A stretch of 64,000 nucleotides of DNA from Jacaranda mimosifolia (GCA_018894105.1 CM032118.1:30422690-30486689), one strand, 5' to 3'. Counted from the stretch's first letter, positions 34,990 through 46,964 are shown. Notes: a model not told the origin generated them from the sequence alone. Made by a program: numbers and translations.

Positions 34990-35400
34990 GATCATCCTAT
35001 AAAAACTCTTAACCGTATATATACCCTTCGAATCTCCTTTCCAAGTCCAAATGTCATAATTCCATTTAGAGCTCAGAGGGATGCCAAGAATAAGACTTGC
35101 ATCTCTATCATTAAACATAAAGAGTATAAGATCATGGTTCCACCTTCTCTGGTTTGGCTCTGTAAGAGAAGACACAAGTAACTTAGCAGCTTCTGGAATA
35201 AGAGTGGTAACTACATTGGGATTTTGGTCATCCGGCAACCATGGGTAGCTACTAATCATAGTTTTCTACCCATCTTCAATCTTAATTCTACATCTCTATT
35301 GATGATGTGCTGAGATGCAATCAAGCTACGGCACAAATAAGTCAAATTGTTTCCCAATTTTGCATCCAAGAAACTCTAACCATGGTAATATTTAGCCCAG
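34990..35400 (-). pseudogene. LINE ORF2 post-RT linker
   Basis: On the minus strand an AKYYHG then DAKLGNN segment, a degenerate CRSLIASQHIINRDV stretch, and finally NHDLILFMFNDRDASLILGI and WTWKGDSKGIYTVKSFY match the conserved linker between plant L1 RT and zf-RVT. It is separated from RT by a 140-bp foreign insertion and from zf-RVT by the hAT MITE. Confidence 0.75.
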
Positions 35401-35404
35401 AAGA

Positions 35405-35541
35405 TTTGAGAAACAGGACTTTTTGTGTACCGCCCCACCTAGAAGGTACTTGCCGGGCCGAGGTGCTGCTCCAATTAACAATAATTCAAAGAAAATACGC
35501 ACCTCCAAAATTTTCATATTGAGAAATTTTGGGGTGTTACA
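35405..35541 (-). repeat. Probable LTR fragment (TGTAACACCCC) inside the LINE
   Basis: On the minus strand a block beginning TGTAACACCCCAAAATTTC, a typical start of plant gypsy LTRs, replaces about 12 expected residues between QGWKLLT and AKYYHG of the LINE linker. It includes GCACCTCGGCCCGGCAAG. The right boundary and TSD are unclear; it may be a truncated LTR or TRIM. Confidence 0.45.
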
Positions 35542-35579
35542 TTCTAAACTAGTCAATAGCTTCCATCCCTGCATACCAA

Positions 35580-37151
35580 GAAGAGCTAAGTTAAATTCAT
35601 GAATCCTTCTAAAGCCAAGACCACATTTTGCTTTCCACAGACATAAGCATTCTCATCGCATCCATTTAACTCCTTTTGATTCATTGTTATTAGATGACTT
35701 GTTGCTCCACCAATATGCATTCATCATCATGCCTTCAATTTCCTCACAAAGGACTTGGGGAAGCAAAAAGATGCCCATAACATAATTTGGAATTGCTTGA
35801 GCCATCATTTTTAATAAAATCTCATTCCCACCTTGAGAGAAATTTCTCATTCCATCCTTTGATCTTTTGCCATATCCGTTCTTTCACAAATTTGAAAATT
35901 TCCTGACTCTTTCTTCCAATTAGGGACGGGAAACCAAGATATGAATCGTGTTCATCCTATTAATCTACCCCCAGCCTATTACGAAGATCAAGCCTCAAAA
36001 CTCTCCATCGTATTAGAGTTAAAAGTAAGGAAGATTTTTGAAAATTAGTGAGTTGTCCAGAGGCTTTTTCATACTCATTAAGATAATATTTAAGCAAAAT
36101 ACATTTTGCCACAATAGCTTTAAAAAAGTACAAACTATTATCTGCAGAAAAAAATAGTGCGACACCACAGAGGCACTCCTAACAACCTTACGACCATGTA
36201 ACAAGCCAAGATTTTCCATTTTTGTAAAAATAGCATATAGTCCTTCAACACAAAGGATAAAGGGATACGGTGAGATCAGATCACCATGTCTAAGTCCTTG
36301 ACTAGGAATAATTGGTCCAATTTCATGCCCATTATGAACAATAGTATAATTCACGTATTCTACACACATCATAACAAGATCAATAAACTTTTGATCAAAA
36401 CCCAACATTTTCATAATACCTCTTAGAAGTTGCCATTCCTCCCTATTGTATGCTTTGCTCATATCAATCTTCGAAACGGCCACACCAATTTTCCCCTAAG
36501 TTTTCCTCTTAAGGTATGCATTATTTCAAATACAATCATCACATTATCCGTAATTAATCGACCTGGCACAAAATCACTTTAGTTAGTTGAAATGATATAA
36601 GGCAAAACTTTTTGATTCGATTGGTAATAACTTTTGAGATAATATTGTAATTCACATTGCAAAAGTGCAATAGGGCAGAGATCCGTAATATGCTCCGGAT
36701 TTTTCTTCTTTGGGATTAAAGTGATCAAAGTATCATCTAATCCTAGCATTATATGTCATTCTCGTAAAAAATTAAGGCACGCCTTACCCACATCCTCACC
36801 AATGATGTGTCAGTAAGTATGATAAAAACCTAGATTCAATCCATCAGGGCTTGGGGATTTATCAAAGTGCATTGAAAAAATGGCTTTCTTTACTTCATTC
36901 ATACTAAATTCTGAGAAAAGCTGAGCATTCTGATCTACACCAATCCTTAGCTCAACACAATCCAAAATCCTTGAATCATAGTAGGTTGGAGACTTGAAAA
37001 GATTTGAGTAAAAATCTACAATAAGTTTATTTAGGCCATCGTCCCATCTATGCCAAATGACATGATCATTATGTAGGTGTTTTATTGTGCTCCATTTGTA
37101 CTTAGCAGAAGCTTTAGCATGAAAGAATTTTGAATTAGAATCTCCATCCAT
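35580..37151 (-). pseudogene. LINE ORF2 reverse transcriptase, catalytic site mutated
   Basis: Minus-strand pieces follow non-LTR RT order: DGDSNSKFFHAKASAKYK, EVKKAIFSMHFDKSPSPDG, KIDMSKAYNREEWQLL, then GLRHGDLISPYPFILCVEGL (consensus GLRQGDPLSPYLFILC). The catalytic FADD box is preceded by a 2-bp frame change and reads ADN instead of ADD (near 36136-36145). The thumb region reads AIPNYVMGIFLLP near 35790. Stops near 36480, 36810 and 35850 also separate the pieces. The enzyme cannot be active. Confidence 0.85.
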
Positions 37152-37356
37152 TGACCAGAATTGCTTCGCCCTTTGTCTCTACAAGTCCTCCCTGCTATTG
37201 AAGCGCAAATAAGATATTCTTTTAAGCCATCAAAAATTGCGAAACAAACTCAGAATCGTGTCTTACGTTCAATCTTTTCATCTTTGCTTTGTAAGCTTCA
37301 ATACGTTCTTTGAATTGAGAAGAAAATTGATTCCCCCATTCCGGTAACTCCTTCCT

Positions 37357-38176
37357 CTAGTGATCCAGTCTAAATGGAATGGTATACCCACTGCTTCGAG
37401 ACCAACTATTCGTAATCACCTCCTTACACTGATCATGTCTAATCCAACTATTCTCAAATCTAAATATTCTCTTTTGCTTTCTAAAATCAAGCCGGAAAGG
37501 TTGAAGGAAAAAAGGAGAGTGGTCTAAGCAAATAGCTTCGAGGTTACAAACGGTGGCTTCTTTAAACATTCTCACCCACTGTTGTGAAGCTAAAGCCCTA
37601 TCCAATTTTTCTTTAACCCATCAATCTATTCCTCACCCTCATTCCCAAGTGAATTGATGATCATACAATCCTAAATCTTAAAGACCACATCTATTAACTA
37701 TGTCCCTAAGACCCGAACACAACCCTAAAAGATGAGGGTTCCTACCCCATTTTTCAGATGGGTGAAAGAGATCATCAAAATCTCCTATGCGGCACTAAGG
37801 AATATTCAACAATTTTTTTAGCCTAATAAGCAATTCCCATGATTCATTCCATCTATTACATTCTGGAAACCCGTAAAAATCGATGTTTCTCCCCTTTGAA
37901 CCTCCAAATTGATGTGATTTCTAGAATAGGTTAATAACTTTGCCATCCCCTACTTTCTCCACAACATCGACAAACCTTTCCCATTCCTGATACTGTCAAT
38001 TGCGAAAGAGCATTCAAAGCTAAGGTCAATCCTAACTATATTAATTTTTTCTTTTCACACCATAGTCTCAATTGAAAAAACAAAGTTAGGCTTCTCGGAC
38101 TTTACTAAGTCCTTCAACACTTGAATTGTCTATAAGTTCCCAAGCCCACAATAATTCTAGCTTAAGGTGCTCATGG
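37357..38176 (-). pseudogene. LINE ORF2 endonuclease domain
   Basis: The minus strand begins with an MSTLS and CGLGT-like start (consensus SWNCRGLGNP, damaged), continues through a DDL-HPSEKWGRNPHL region (consensus DFN.....EK.GG....) and a QFTWE motif near 37640. It then enters a long open frame with DRALASQQW and LDHSPFFL (consensus SDHxPLLL). This is the apurinic-like endonuclease that nicks target DNA. Several stops and frameshifts. Confidence 0.8.
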
Positions 38177-38589
38177 TTGCTAGCAGGCCTGGAAACCAGA
38201 GCCCACCATTAAAATGTTTTTTTTGGCCAATTAGAAGAGTTTGATTCTTCCATTTGGTTTGGCCCGCCTCTAAATTCCTCTTCCCAGCTTTTTGGCCTAT
38301 CTTCAGTCTGTCTACGCTTGGATTCCAAAGTTAAAAGCCCATTTGAGAAGCCATATATCTATTGCATTTGATATTTTTATTTTCTAATGATTCAGCAATT
38401 TCCTTTCCTTCCTTCTATCCCTATAATCTCGCCAGAATATCCACCTTTCCAAAACATGGCCGAATTTTACGCGAAACCGTCATGCTTTCCTACTGCAGTT
38501 TTCATATTGTCACCATACTCAGATCTTCCTTCTTCCGGCAATGGATACCAGAGCCACCTTTCAACCATACCTCTTTGTTGCTTACGATT

Positions 38590-39304
38590 CTAAGCCCTTA
38601 GCCATGTTCCATACAGTAATTCCACCTTGCTTCGGTCTTCATCATATAACTTTGCACAAAACTTCTCGGAGTGTCCAATGATTCCAAAAAAGAAACAGAA
38701 CGTGGGTAATTGTTCATATTTAAAATTGACCCAGACCCAGTCGCCACTCAATTTCTTTATTTCATGGATACTCTTATGCGAACAAAGAGCCCTCACATAC
38801 CCATAAAATTATTTTGATTGGATTCAATAAAGATGCCAAGGTATCCTCCAATATTTTCACATATTCGATCCGTAATGAAACCCATCGAAAGATCATAAAC
38901 TGGCACCTAAATACTAACATGTGTGAGGTATACGTTTTGCGGTTGTTCCCCCAACACTACTTGCTCCAAAATAAAAATTTGTTGATTAAAGGTCCAAGGA
39001 CCCCCCCCCCCCCCCCCCCCCCCAGATAGGATACTTTGCATATCGAGTTCATGGAATAGTTGGAACAAATGCATTGAGTGGTTTAACTCTTTTATGCTGA
39101 TGCCCTTAAAGGGTTGCCAAACTGCTACCATAGTGTTTTCGAAGGCCAAAAATTAACATGCTTGGTGGCTAAAAATCAGCCTACCATGCAGAATTGAAGT
39201 TGTGACATTTGATCCGTATCCTCAATATCTTTCAGAACTATGCCTCCTTCCTCTTCCTCTGTAAGGGAGATTCTTGCGCATTGGTTGATTATATCTTTTT
39301 CCAT
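38590..39304 (-). pseudogene. LINE ORF1: DUF4283 plus zinc knuckle, with expanded G-run
   Basis: The minus-strand ATG at 39302-39304 starts a frame with CARISLTEEEEGGIVL, then the DUF4283 region (NTMVAVWQPFKGISIKEL, FQLFHELDM, then PWTFNQQIFILE), and later a CX2CX4HX4C-like knuckle (CFFFGIIGHSEKFC at 38670-38710, where the second Cys reads Phe). In related proteins one or two Gly precede PWTF. Here a run of 23 G on the coding strand adds about six extra Gly and may shift the frame. A stop at about 39160 separates the N-terminus. ORF1 proteins bind LINE RNA. Confidence 0.8.
39001..39023. repeat. (C)23 homopolymer in LINE ORF1
   Basis: Twenty-three consecutive C on the plus strand, G on the LINE coding strand, at the GGPW codons of DUF4283. 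It is the longest C/G run in the window. Confidence 0.95.
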
Positions 39305-39420
39305 TGCTAAAACTCCAAACACTTGTCAAAAGATAAGACTAAGTCAGACTTGTCATAGAGATAAGAGAGAAAAACTTAAACTCGAGTTGTAACAATAACT
39401 TTTCCTATGAATCATGACAA

Positions 39421-40988
39421 TATATTTAAAATTAATTTAGTCAGGCAAATAAGGAATCACTTAATCAAAATAAATCATTATGAATTAATATCCTTAAGGG
39501 AGCATTTAACTAAAAATAAATTATGAAAAATTGATATTCTTAAATCACTCAAACTAATTTGAGAAAATAATTATAATTTATATAAAAATAAAAATTGATA
39601 TTAATTATTATCGTAAAATAATCAGATATAATAAAAGAAAAAAATAGCTATATTGTACAACCACATATTTGGCTTATTTTTTTGGCTCCATTTTATGTTC
39701 TTCCAAATGTCTTGTGGTTTTTTTCAATTTTTTTATTATATTTCTCGTTTCTCTAGCTATTAAGTTCCACTCCTAATACTATTTTAAAAACTTATCTATA
39801 GTTTTTCTAAAAATTTGTATTCATATTTTTCTTTTAGAAAAAAAAAATAGAAATGGATAATTGACTTTTTATTTCTTTTCTTTTTTTTTTTTTTTTTTGG
39901 CATTCATGCGAATATGCATGAAATTAACCTTCTTCTATTTTTTAAATATTACCTTATATTATAATTTATTTATTTTTTCTCACATTTATTTGATTTGTAT
40001 GTGGAATCTTTTTTCTTTTTTCTTTTTTTTGTTTTTACGTGTTCCACTATTCAATCACTTGGGGCTCGCTTGTTTTTGTTTTCTAGACCCATTTTTATTT
40101 TCTACTGAAAATGAAAATAGAGAGTCATCAACTTATTCCATATTTTGACAAACATTTTCATTCTCAAAATATTCTTTCAGACAAACTTTTACGCTCTCTC
40201 TCCATTTTCACTTTTCATTTTCTCCTACTCACATTTGCACGATTTTTAATAAAAAATATTACTTTTTTTCAAATACGACTCAATCCTATATAATCATTAT
40301 ATTTTAAACAAAATATTTAAACAACATTTCATTTTTAAAAACACTTTTATAACTAATTTTTCACTATTCCTTTTCACTAGAAAATGAAAATGCCTCCAAA
40401 AAACAAATGCAAACGGCCTATTAATTTTTCCATTGAGATATAATTGGTTTGTCATTTTTTATTGTTCTTTCACATATTTTCATTTATTTTTTATTTAATA
40501 TTTGTTAATGCAACTACTCTATAATTTCTATTTCTCAAATTAACTTTAGAACTTAATCCATAATTTGTAGTTATATTCCTTCCTTTTCAAGTGTAGCTTA
40601 ATCTAAAATATTCAAAAATTGTTGTGGCTAAAGTGAATCATTAATTTGGTTTTATTAACTGATTTAAGGCTTTTTAATTATTGAGGAAAAAGGTTAAAAT
40701 TATTATTAAATGAAATTTGATACTGATATTTTTATGTCAAATAATACCTCCACATTATTTGAAATGTCAGCTCATTTTCACATAATTTTGAGCAAACTTC
40801 TTCAAACTTTTTATATTTGTTTTTAATTAGGTCGCTGTTGTACTTTTACAAATGAATTGATTTGGGGAAAAAATAATTTTAGTATCTTGATTTATGATTC
40901 ACTTATTTAAAAATTTAGAGTAGAAAAAATCAAAATTGTAGTTTATCTTAATTTGTACTTTTATTTGCTTTACTATCTTCCTCCGATA

Positions 40989-41025
<37 letters not shown>

Positions 41026-41714
41026 CCCTTTGAGTCATTTGTTTCAATTATATGATGTCAATCTCCCTTGATTTATTATGGTTGTATATAATGAAATATT
41101 TACACTTGTTTTGAAAATCCAAATATAACATCCTTGTACAAGACTAGTTATGGTTAAATAGGATGCAATAATCATCTTTACTATATAAAAAGGAAAGATC
41201 TTTTACACACTTAAAATAGTAGTTACATTATACATCACATTTTGAACTATCAATTATGTCCTTCATTTTGAATATAATTTAAAAAAATCTTTACTCAATA
41301 TGAAATGACAAAACACTATCAATTTAGCCAGAATATAACAAAAAAAAAATTATGAAATGTGTGGACAACTATATCTTATATTTTTTTAAGTTTTTGGCAT
41401 AAAAATTGTTTGCCATATATGAATTTATATCAACCTATAATTTATATAGTATGTTATTCAATGTATTTATTGTTAAAATTATGATATTGTTTATTTATAC
41501 AATACAAAAAATTGAATGTTTTATAAAGGTAATTGTACTTTACCTTTTAATGGATGTACTATAATAAATTATAATGACATTATATTTCTAAATATGGAAA
41601 TATGTTGATCAAGCAATCTTGTATTTGATAACATAGTTCTTATTTATAAATATAGATGAAGAGTAGGGAAGTGAAAAAGGTTATAGAATTAGATTATTAC
41701 GAGATTAATGTTGC
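39421..41714. other. AT-rich intergenic region with one probable MITE and a T33 run
   Basis: No genes. 40062-40418 has inverted ends (GGGCTCGCTTGTTTTTG at left, GGCCGTTTGCATTTGTTTT read inward at right) and inner inverted CATTTTC/GAAAATG words, resembling PIF/Harbinger MITEs, but I could not find a TSD. A T33 run occupies 40991-41023. Open frames here are Phe/Leu-rich by-products of T-runs. Confidence 0.5.
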
Positions 41715-42020
41715 AAGAATATAGAGTCAGAGTCCTTTGTGAAAGTCAATACATTTAAGTGAATTTATCCTCTTGGAATGCACTTTACATGGAGTTAGAG
41801 CTTGAGATCTTTTATAAAATATTTTTTTATGTCCGTTTTGGTATTTGAAGTAGTTAAGTGTTAAATGAGTTTCAGCCCACTTGGGTTTGAATGCCCATTT
41901 TGATGGGCTTAATTTATTTGGTTCTTCGGCTCTTTACTTAATTATCATTTATTTAATTTTTTTTTTCTTTTTTCACCCTTAGGTCTTATTGTTTCATAGC
42001 ATCAAGCCCCTACATTCAAT
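41715..42020 (+). repeat. Direct repeat copy A (pair with 49100-49158 / 52239-52480)
   Basis: From about GAGTCAGAGTCC through GCACTTTACATGGAGTTAGAG, then GCCCACTTGGGTTTG and TTTACTTAATTATCATTTATT, the sequence matches copy B in the same orientation with moderate divergence. Copy B is split by a hAT element. The pair brackets about 7 kb of non-coding DNA and could be the LTRs of a non-autonomous (LARD-type) retroelement, or two copies of some other repeat. Confidence 0.6.
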
Positions 42021-42227
42021 TTGAGAACTTATTTCTTCCCAATTAAAAAAGTCCAAGGTTTATGATACTTTGTTCTTAATTGAATTTTAGCTAATTATAA
42101 TCAAGTAATTGTTTGACAATGACTTTGAAATTAATCAATTTGTTTAATTAAGTAATTAATGATAACGATGAATTTTTTTAAATACATGATGGTTAAGGGG
42201 AAGGTGCCCATGGTGGCCTACTGTTTC

Positions 42228-42711
42228 TAGTGGTGTGCAAAAAAAATTAAAAATAAACCAAAAATCGATTGAAATCAATCAAAATTGAAAAAATTGAACT
42301 GAACCAGATTGGACCAAAGTGTGTCCCATTTGGTTTTCGGTTATTTTACTAAAGTATTTAATTTTTGGTTCAGTTCGAATTTTTAGCTCAATTAATCAGA
42401 ACTGAATCGAAAATCGATTTTACTAATTTTCAACCAGTTTGCCTATTTTGATATATCTATTACTTATATATTTATTGAAGCCTTCAACCAAAAAAAAAAA
42501 AAAGGTTTTCCCAAAAAAATTATATAGCATAGCCAAAAAAAGGGGTATCTAGACTGGTTTAGTTTCAATTTAACTGAAACCAAAACCAAATCGATTAAAG
42601 CCAATATTAATCGAATCGAACTAATTTTTAATTTTTCATTGTGGAAAATTAAAAATTTTGGTTAATCGATCAAACCATTCGATTCAATTGATTAAAACCA
42701 ATTGCACCCTA
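42228..42711. mobile_element. hAT MITE, 484 bp
   Basis: The ends are TAGTGGTGTGCAAAA and TTGCACCCTA. The left flank is actgtttc (42220-42227). The right flank is interrupted after two bases by a solo LTR, and joining 42712-42713 with 45670-45675 gives gttgtttc, 6 of 8 identical to the left flank. The arms are rich in AATCGATT, GGTTCAGTT and AACTGAA words. Confidence 0.75.
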
Positions 42712-42713
42712 GT

Positions 42714-45664
42714 TGTAACACCGCTGAAATTCAGCATTTTTGGAAATGAGAATTTAGAAATTAAGAGAATTATTGGTCGGATTTTAAGGCTCGAAAAAGA
42801 AATATAAAAGGACTCAATTGCGAGAAATTGGAAAGTTTTGGGGTCAGATTTATGATTTTGAAGAACTTGATTTAACATTTTAAGAAGTTTTTGGGGTTTG
42901 CATGTAAGTATTTTGGTCAATGGGGTCAAATGTAGTTTTCAAGGAATTCAAGGGGCTTGATTGAGTCTTTTGGAAATCTTTTGGGACTGAATTGAAAAAT
43001 TGGAAGTTGGATTTTTTTAAGAAACGGGCAGCATGATTCTTCTCCATTCCTTTACCATTTCTTTTCCTTTCTTCTCCTTTTCTCCTCCCTTCACCTGCAA
43101 CCACCCAACCACCGGTGATCTCCCACCATCAGCCACCCTATCACCAAATTGAACCTACCAAAACATTCCCTACACCTCCGGCAACCACCAGACACGACAG
43201 GCATGGCTAAACAACCACTGGTGAGCCACCACGAGAGAGAGATCGAGGAGCATTTCACGGCAGAGCAAGTGGGTTTGCTGTTTTTCGGTGACCAACGTCA
43301 ACCCTAAAGGGTGGTTTGGGTAGTACTCGTTAGGGAGAACACCATGGAGGCGATGTATAGCAGTGAAACACAGTGGCGGCGACGGGAAATGGTGATCAGA
43401 GCTTGGTGGTGAAAAGCATTTTTAAGGTTGTTGAGCTCGGTTGAGGGTGCTACAGGCCATGAAACTTGAAACTGAAGGCAATTCGGTTCAAGAGCTCGAG
43501 AAGAATAGAATGGTGGTGGCGTTGAGATTTTTCGGCAACGGCGGTGAAGAGGCAGTTTCACCTCCTCGGCGCGACAATTGCAACCGTGTAATCGGTTTGT
43601 AGTTTTGATACTCCGATGGCAAGCTTTGGCATTTAGATTTAGTTGTACCTTTAATATATATGTGTTGCATGTGTTGTACCTTTCCTAATTTAGCATTATA
43701 CCTTTCCAATAATAGGAATTTGGGAAGAGATAATGTGTTTATATATACGTATATTGATCCCTATGCAAGGAGTACAGAATACGTGGACCTGGATTTATGC
43801 AAAATGCCAAAACTTGGATTTCAAATAGTATTAAGGATTGTATTATAAGATTAAATGACATTTGATTAGGAATTGATTATGTAAGAATTAACCATATTGT
43901 GTGATTTAGGATTATGACCATGACCTTGAAAATAAGAATGAGATACCATATTAATCGATAAATTAGTGATTCTGGATTATTAATGGTATAATTGTGATTA
44001 ATAGGATTAAGTATGGATTTTGATTATAAATATTACTCTCTTGGTTAGGTGACGGAGAAGTGGGTCCCACATATCCGTAGACAATAGATTTTAGTAGCTT
44101 TTTCTGAGACTGCGGAGGTGATGGTCTGCCAACCTGGCACTTCTTTTACTTATCTATTATTGGAATAAACCCCTATGTGGGATTTCTATTTCTGTACTGT
44201 AATATGATTTTTTGAAATCTGAATTTTGTTTGAATTCCAATTGGTATCTGTTATCTAATTTGAACACCTCTATGAGGGTTATTTCTGATTATGACTTTGT
44301 TTCCTATATGTTATGGCGCCCAGAACTTCTGGTGCCATCTATTATTCGTCTGTTTTGTTATTTGACTGTTCGTTATCTGACGGTCTATTATCTGTTTGTC
44401 CGTTATCCGTCCGTTCTGTTATCTAACTAATTGTTAACTGACCGTTCTGTTGTATGTTATTGTTTGTAACCATTATATGGGAGTAGCAGGACGTTAATCC
44501 CTATTGTGTGCATGGGATAAGCTGTAAGCCCATGAGACTCGGTTGAGTGACAGGACGTTAATCCCTGCTGTGTGCATGGGATAAACCGTAAGCCCATAAC
44601 TCTTGGGATAAGTAACGAGACATTAATCCCTGCTGTGTGCGTGGGATAAGCCGTAAGCCTGCAACTCTTTGATTAAGTAACAGGACGTTAATCCCTACTG
44701 TGTGCTTGGGATAAGCCGCAAGCCTAGAACTAATGATAAAGTGAATTAGATAAGTCTGTTTTGCTTTGGTCCGTATTTTGACTGTAGTCTGACCGTTTGT
44801 ACTCTGCTCATTGAGCAACAAGGGTAGTAAAGTTTCTTGTCTAGACCGGGTTGTTGTGCAGGTCGAACGAGCCGTCTGTATTTCCTCCCAATTGTGATCG
44901 GTTGAGACGCTCTGTACCTCCCGAACAAGTTCGGTTGAGACGATCCCGGGCTGTTCGAGCCTACAGATACAAACCCCGAGCTAGTACTTTCTGATAGCTT
45001 TGAGCTTGTTAATCCCTGTGATTGCTCTTGACTGTCTATAGTTGATCCGTTTGTAAATTGATATTTGATTGACTGCATCCGATCTATTCTTATTCTTGTT
45101 GAGAATTGACGATTTGTTAGGTTGATTTTCCCCGACAGATCCCTAATTTTTGTCTTTTGAATATCCCTCACTAAGTCCTTTGGAGTTAACCCCCTCGTTT
45201 CTTCTATATTTTCTCAGACAGGACTGGAGGATAAGATTGGATTTTCGTTTAGATCGGCAAGTATGATTTTGTATTAGAATAGCTGTGTATATTTGCTAAC
45301 AGGCATACTTAGGCATACTTGGTAACCTCAAGATGTTGTGATATGTAAATTTTGAATTCGACTTCTGCAGGGTGTACGTATTATGTTGAACATTTTGGAA
45401 TTTCTGACGGTATGTACTTAATATTTATGTTGATTGTTATGGGATCACTAAAGCTTGTATATAGTGTTTTGTGAATTGATTAAGTTAAGGTATGCTGCAA
45501 TCTCTGATAGTTATTGTTGAGGTTACTTAAGTTGAATTCCGTTGCTATTTCTGATAAGTTTGAAATATTTGATTATGGACCTTTTGAATTGTATTTTGGG
45601 TTCAATTTTAAGATTGAATTGAGTGGCGCCTCAGCTAGGGGTCATCCCGAGAGGAGGTGCTACA
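42714..45664 (+). repeat. Solo LTR, Ty3/gypsy type, 2,951 bp
   Basis: It starts TGTAACACCGC and ends GGAGGTGCTACA, the paired termini of many plant gypsy LTRs. It is flanked by ctagt (42709-42713) and ctggt (45665-45669), a 5-bp TSD with one mismatch. No internal region or second LTR is seen, so it probably arose by unequal recombination. It includes a four-copy 64-65-bp minisatellite. Frames within it (for example around 43500 and 44750) show no protein domain. Confidence 0.75.
44487..44740 (+). repeat. Four-copy 64/65-bp minisatellite in the solo LTR
   Basis: Copies start at 44487, 44551, 44616 and 44681 with CAGGACGTTAATCCCT, followed by GTGTGCATGGGATAAGCC and GTAAGCCC. The copies differ at several positions each. 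Confidence 0.9.
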
Positions 45665-45889
45665 CTGGTTGTTTCTATAATTGCTTTGGGCATCTCGGCA
45701 AATTGAAACTATTATTTATATTTTATACTTCTTCTGCTATTGGTTTAGGGCCATCCCCTCCTATGGGGGACTAGCACATGCATTTCCCATGCTAGTTACC
45801 CAACAGGCAATTGGCACTATTGCTCTCCCCCTATCTTTGTTTTTCATTGCACAATACTACGCTTGCTTTTAAGTTTTCTTTTTTTGGAG

Positions 45890-46450
45890 ATGCCTATAGG
45901 ATCTTTAGGGGACATTTCACCCTATGAATAAATTAGAATGTTTTGGTGGAATTTGATGCTTTGAAAATTACTTATGATCTTCAACATGATATTACGCTCT
46001 ATGAATAAATTACAATTTTCTTGTAGTGCCATACACTTGAGTATCCAATGAGATTGTTGGTAGAGCTTCAATACTCCACATATGACTTGATATTTTTACA
46101 GAGCTTTATGCTTGTATGAACGCTTAGAATTTTAAAAAAGTACATTTCGTGGACAATTTGAATTGTGTTGTTGAGCTTCTCACTCCAAAGATCGTTTCAG
46201 ATTTTTAATGGAGCTTTGTGCTTTGGGAATGACTTAGAAATTTTTTAAGTTCCATGCTCTGAATATCACATTAGATCCCCAATGGAGTTCACGTTCTCCG
46301 AAGTACTTAGAATTTCTCATAGAGCTTTAAGCTCTAGATTTTCTTTAGGATCGTTGTGAAGCTTCGTACTCAGTGTCTGGTTTACAATCTTATGCTTTCT
46401 AGAGGATTTAGTCAATTTTCAACGCTTGGTAAGTTGCCTTTGTAGCTAGG
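45890..46450. repeat. Degenerate array of GAGCTTTAAGCTCT-centred units
   Basis: About eight diverged units of about 50-70 bp. Each contains an imperfect palindrome around GAGCTT..GCTCT (clearest at 46320-46335, AGAGCTTTAAGCTCTAG) followed by a spacer like ATGACTTAGAATTTTT. No ORF crosses the units consistently. Confidence 0.55.
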
Positions 46451-46587
46451 GTGAGTTGTCAAGGTGAATTTTTGCTTACCTATTTTGGGCTACAGTAGTG
46501 CCAAATTGGTTTATGTTCATGGGAATCATCCTTCCCTCAATGTTGTTATGTTATCTGATTTTGTGAGATTTTATTTGGTGCTACCAG

Positions 46588-46809
46588 TTCTGTTTTATTT
46601 GTTCACTTCAGAGGAGTTAGATCTTTTGACACGTAGGGTCAGTCTCTTTAACGAGTTTGAGTTCACAAGCTATGTTAGGACTTAGCCATTTTTGCTTTTC
46701 TATTTTGTTCATTCATTCCAGAGGAGTTTGATCTTTTGAGACATAAGGTTGGTTTCTTTGATGAGTTTAAGTTTGCATACTATGTTGGGACTTATCCATT
46801 TTTGTTGTA
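46588..46809 (+). repeat. 110-bp tandem duplication
   Basis: 46588-46697 and 46698-46809 share CAGAGGAGTT.GATCTTTTGA and TATGTT.GGACTTA.CCATTTTTG, with scattered differences. It lies between the two palindrome-centred arrays. Confidence 0.85.
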
Positions 46810-46964
46810 GGCATCATTTTTTTCTTTTTTTTTTTTTTTGTGAATAGTTACAATTCCTATAGAACTTCATGCTCTAGAAATTGTTTTGGATCCCTCGTGG
46901 AGCTTGACGTTGTGCAAACAACTTAGAATTTCTTCATAAAGCTAAGTTGTTGCCTATTTTTGAG

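Larger units (their letters stand above)
32768..39420 (-). mobile_element. Near full-length L1-type LINE, inactive
   Basis: The order on the minus strand is 5' leader (about 39305-39420), ORF1 with DUF4283 and a zinc knuckle, ORF2 with endonuclease, RT, linker, zf-RVT and RNase H, then a 3' end at a T-run on the plus strand (32768-32776) representing the poly(A) tail. Interrupted by a hAT MITE (33795-34981) and probably by an LTR fragment (35405-35541). Without them it is about 5.3 kb, within the plant L1 range. TSDs were not found with confidence. Numerous stops and frameshifts. Confidence 0.85.

Noticed and set aside
32768..39430. TSD for the long LINE (TTTTAAATTA-like words at both ends)
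   Set aside because: The words are common in this AT-rich context and do not abut defined element ends.
39861..40148. 95-residue Phe-rich plus-strand ORF
   Set aside because: Produced by T-runs in AT-rich DNA; partly overlaps a probable MITE.
44487..44740. Repeat array considered as CRISPR
   Set aside because: Unit and spacer are both repeated (tandem minisatellite), the genome is a plant, and there are no cas genes.
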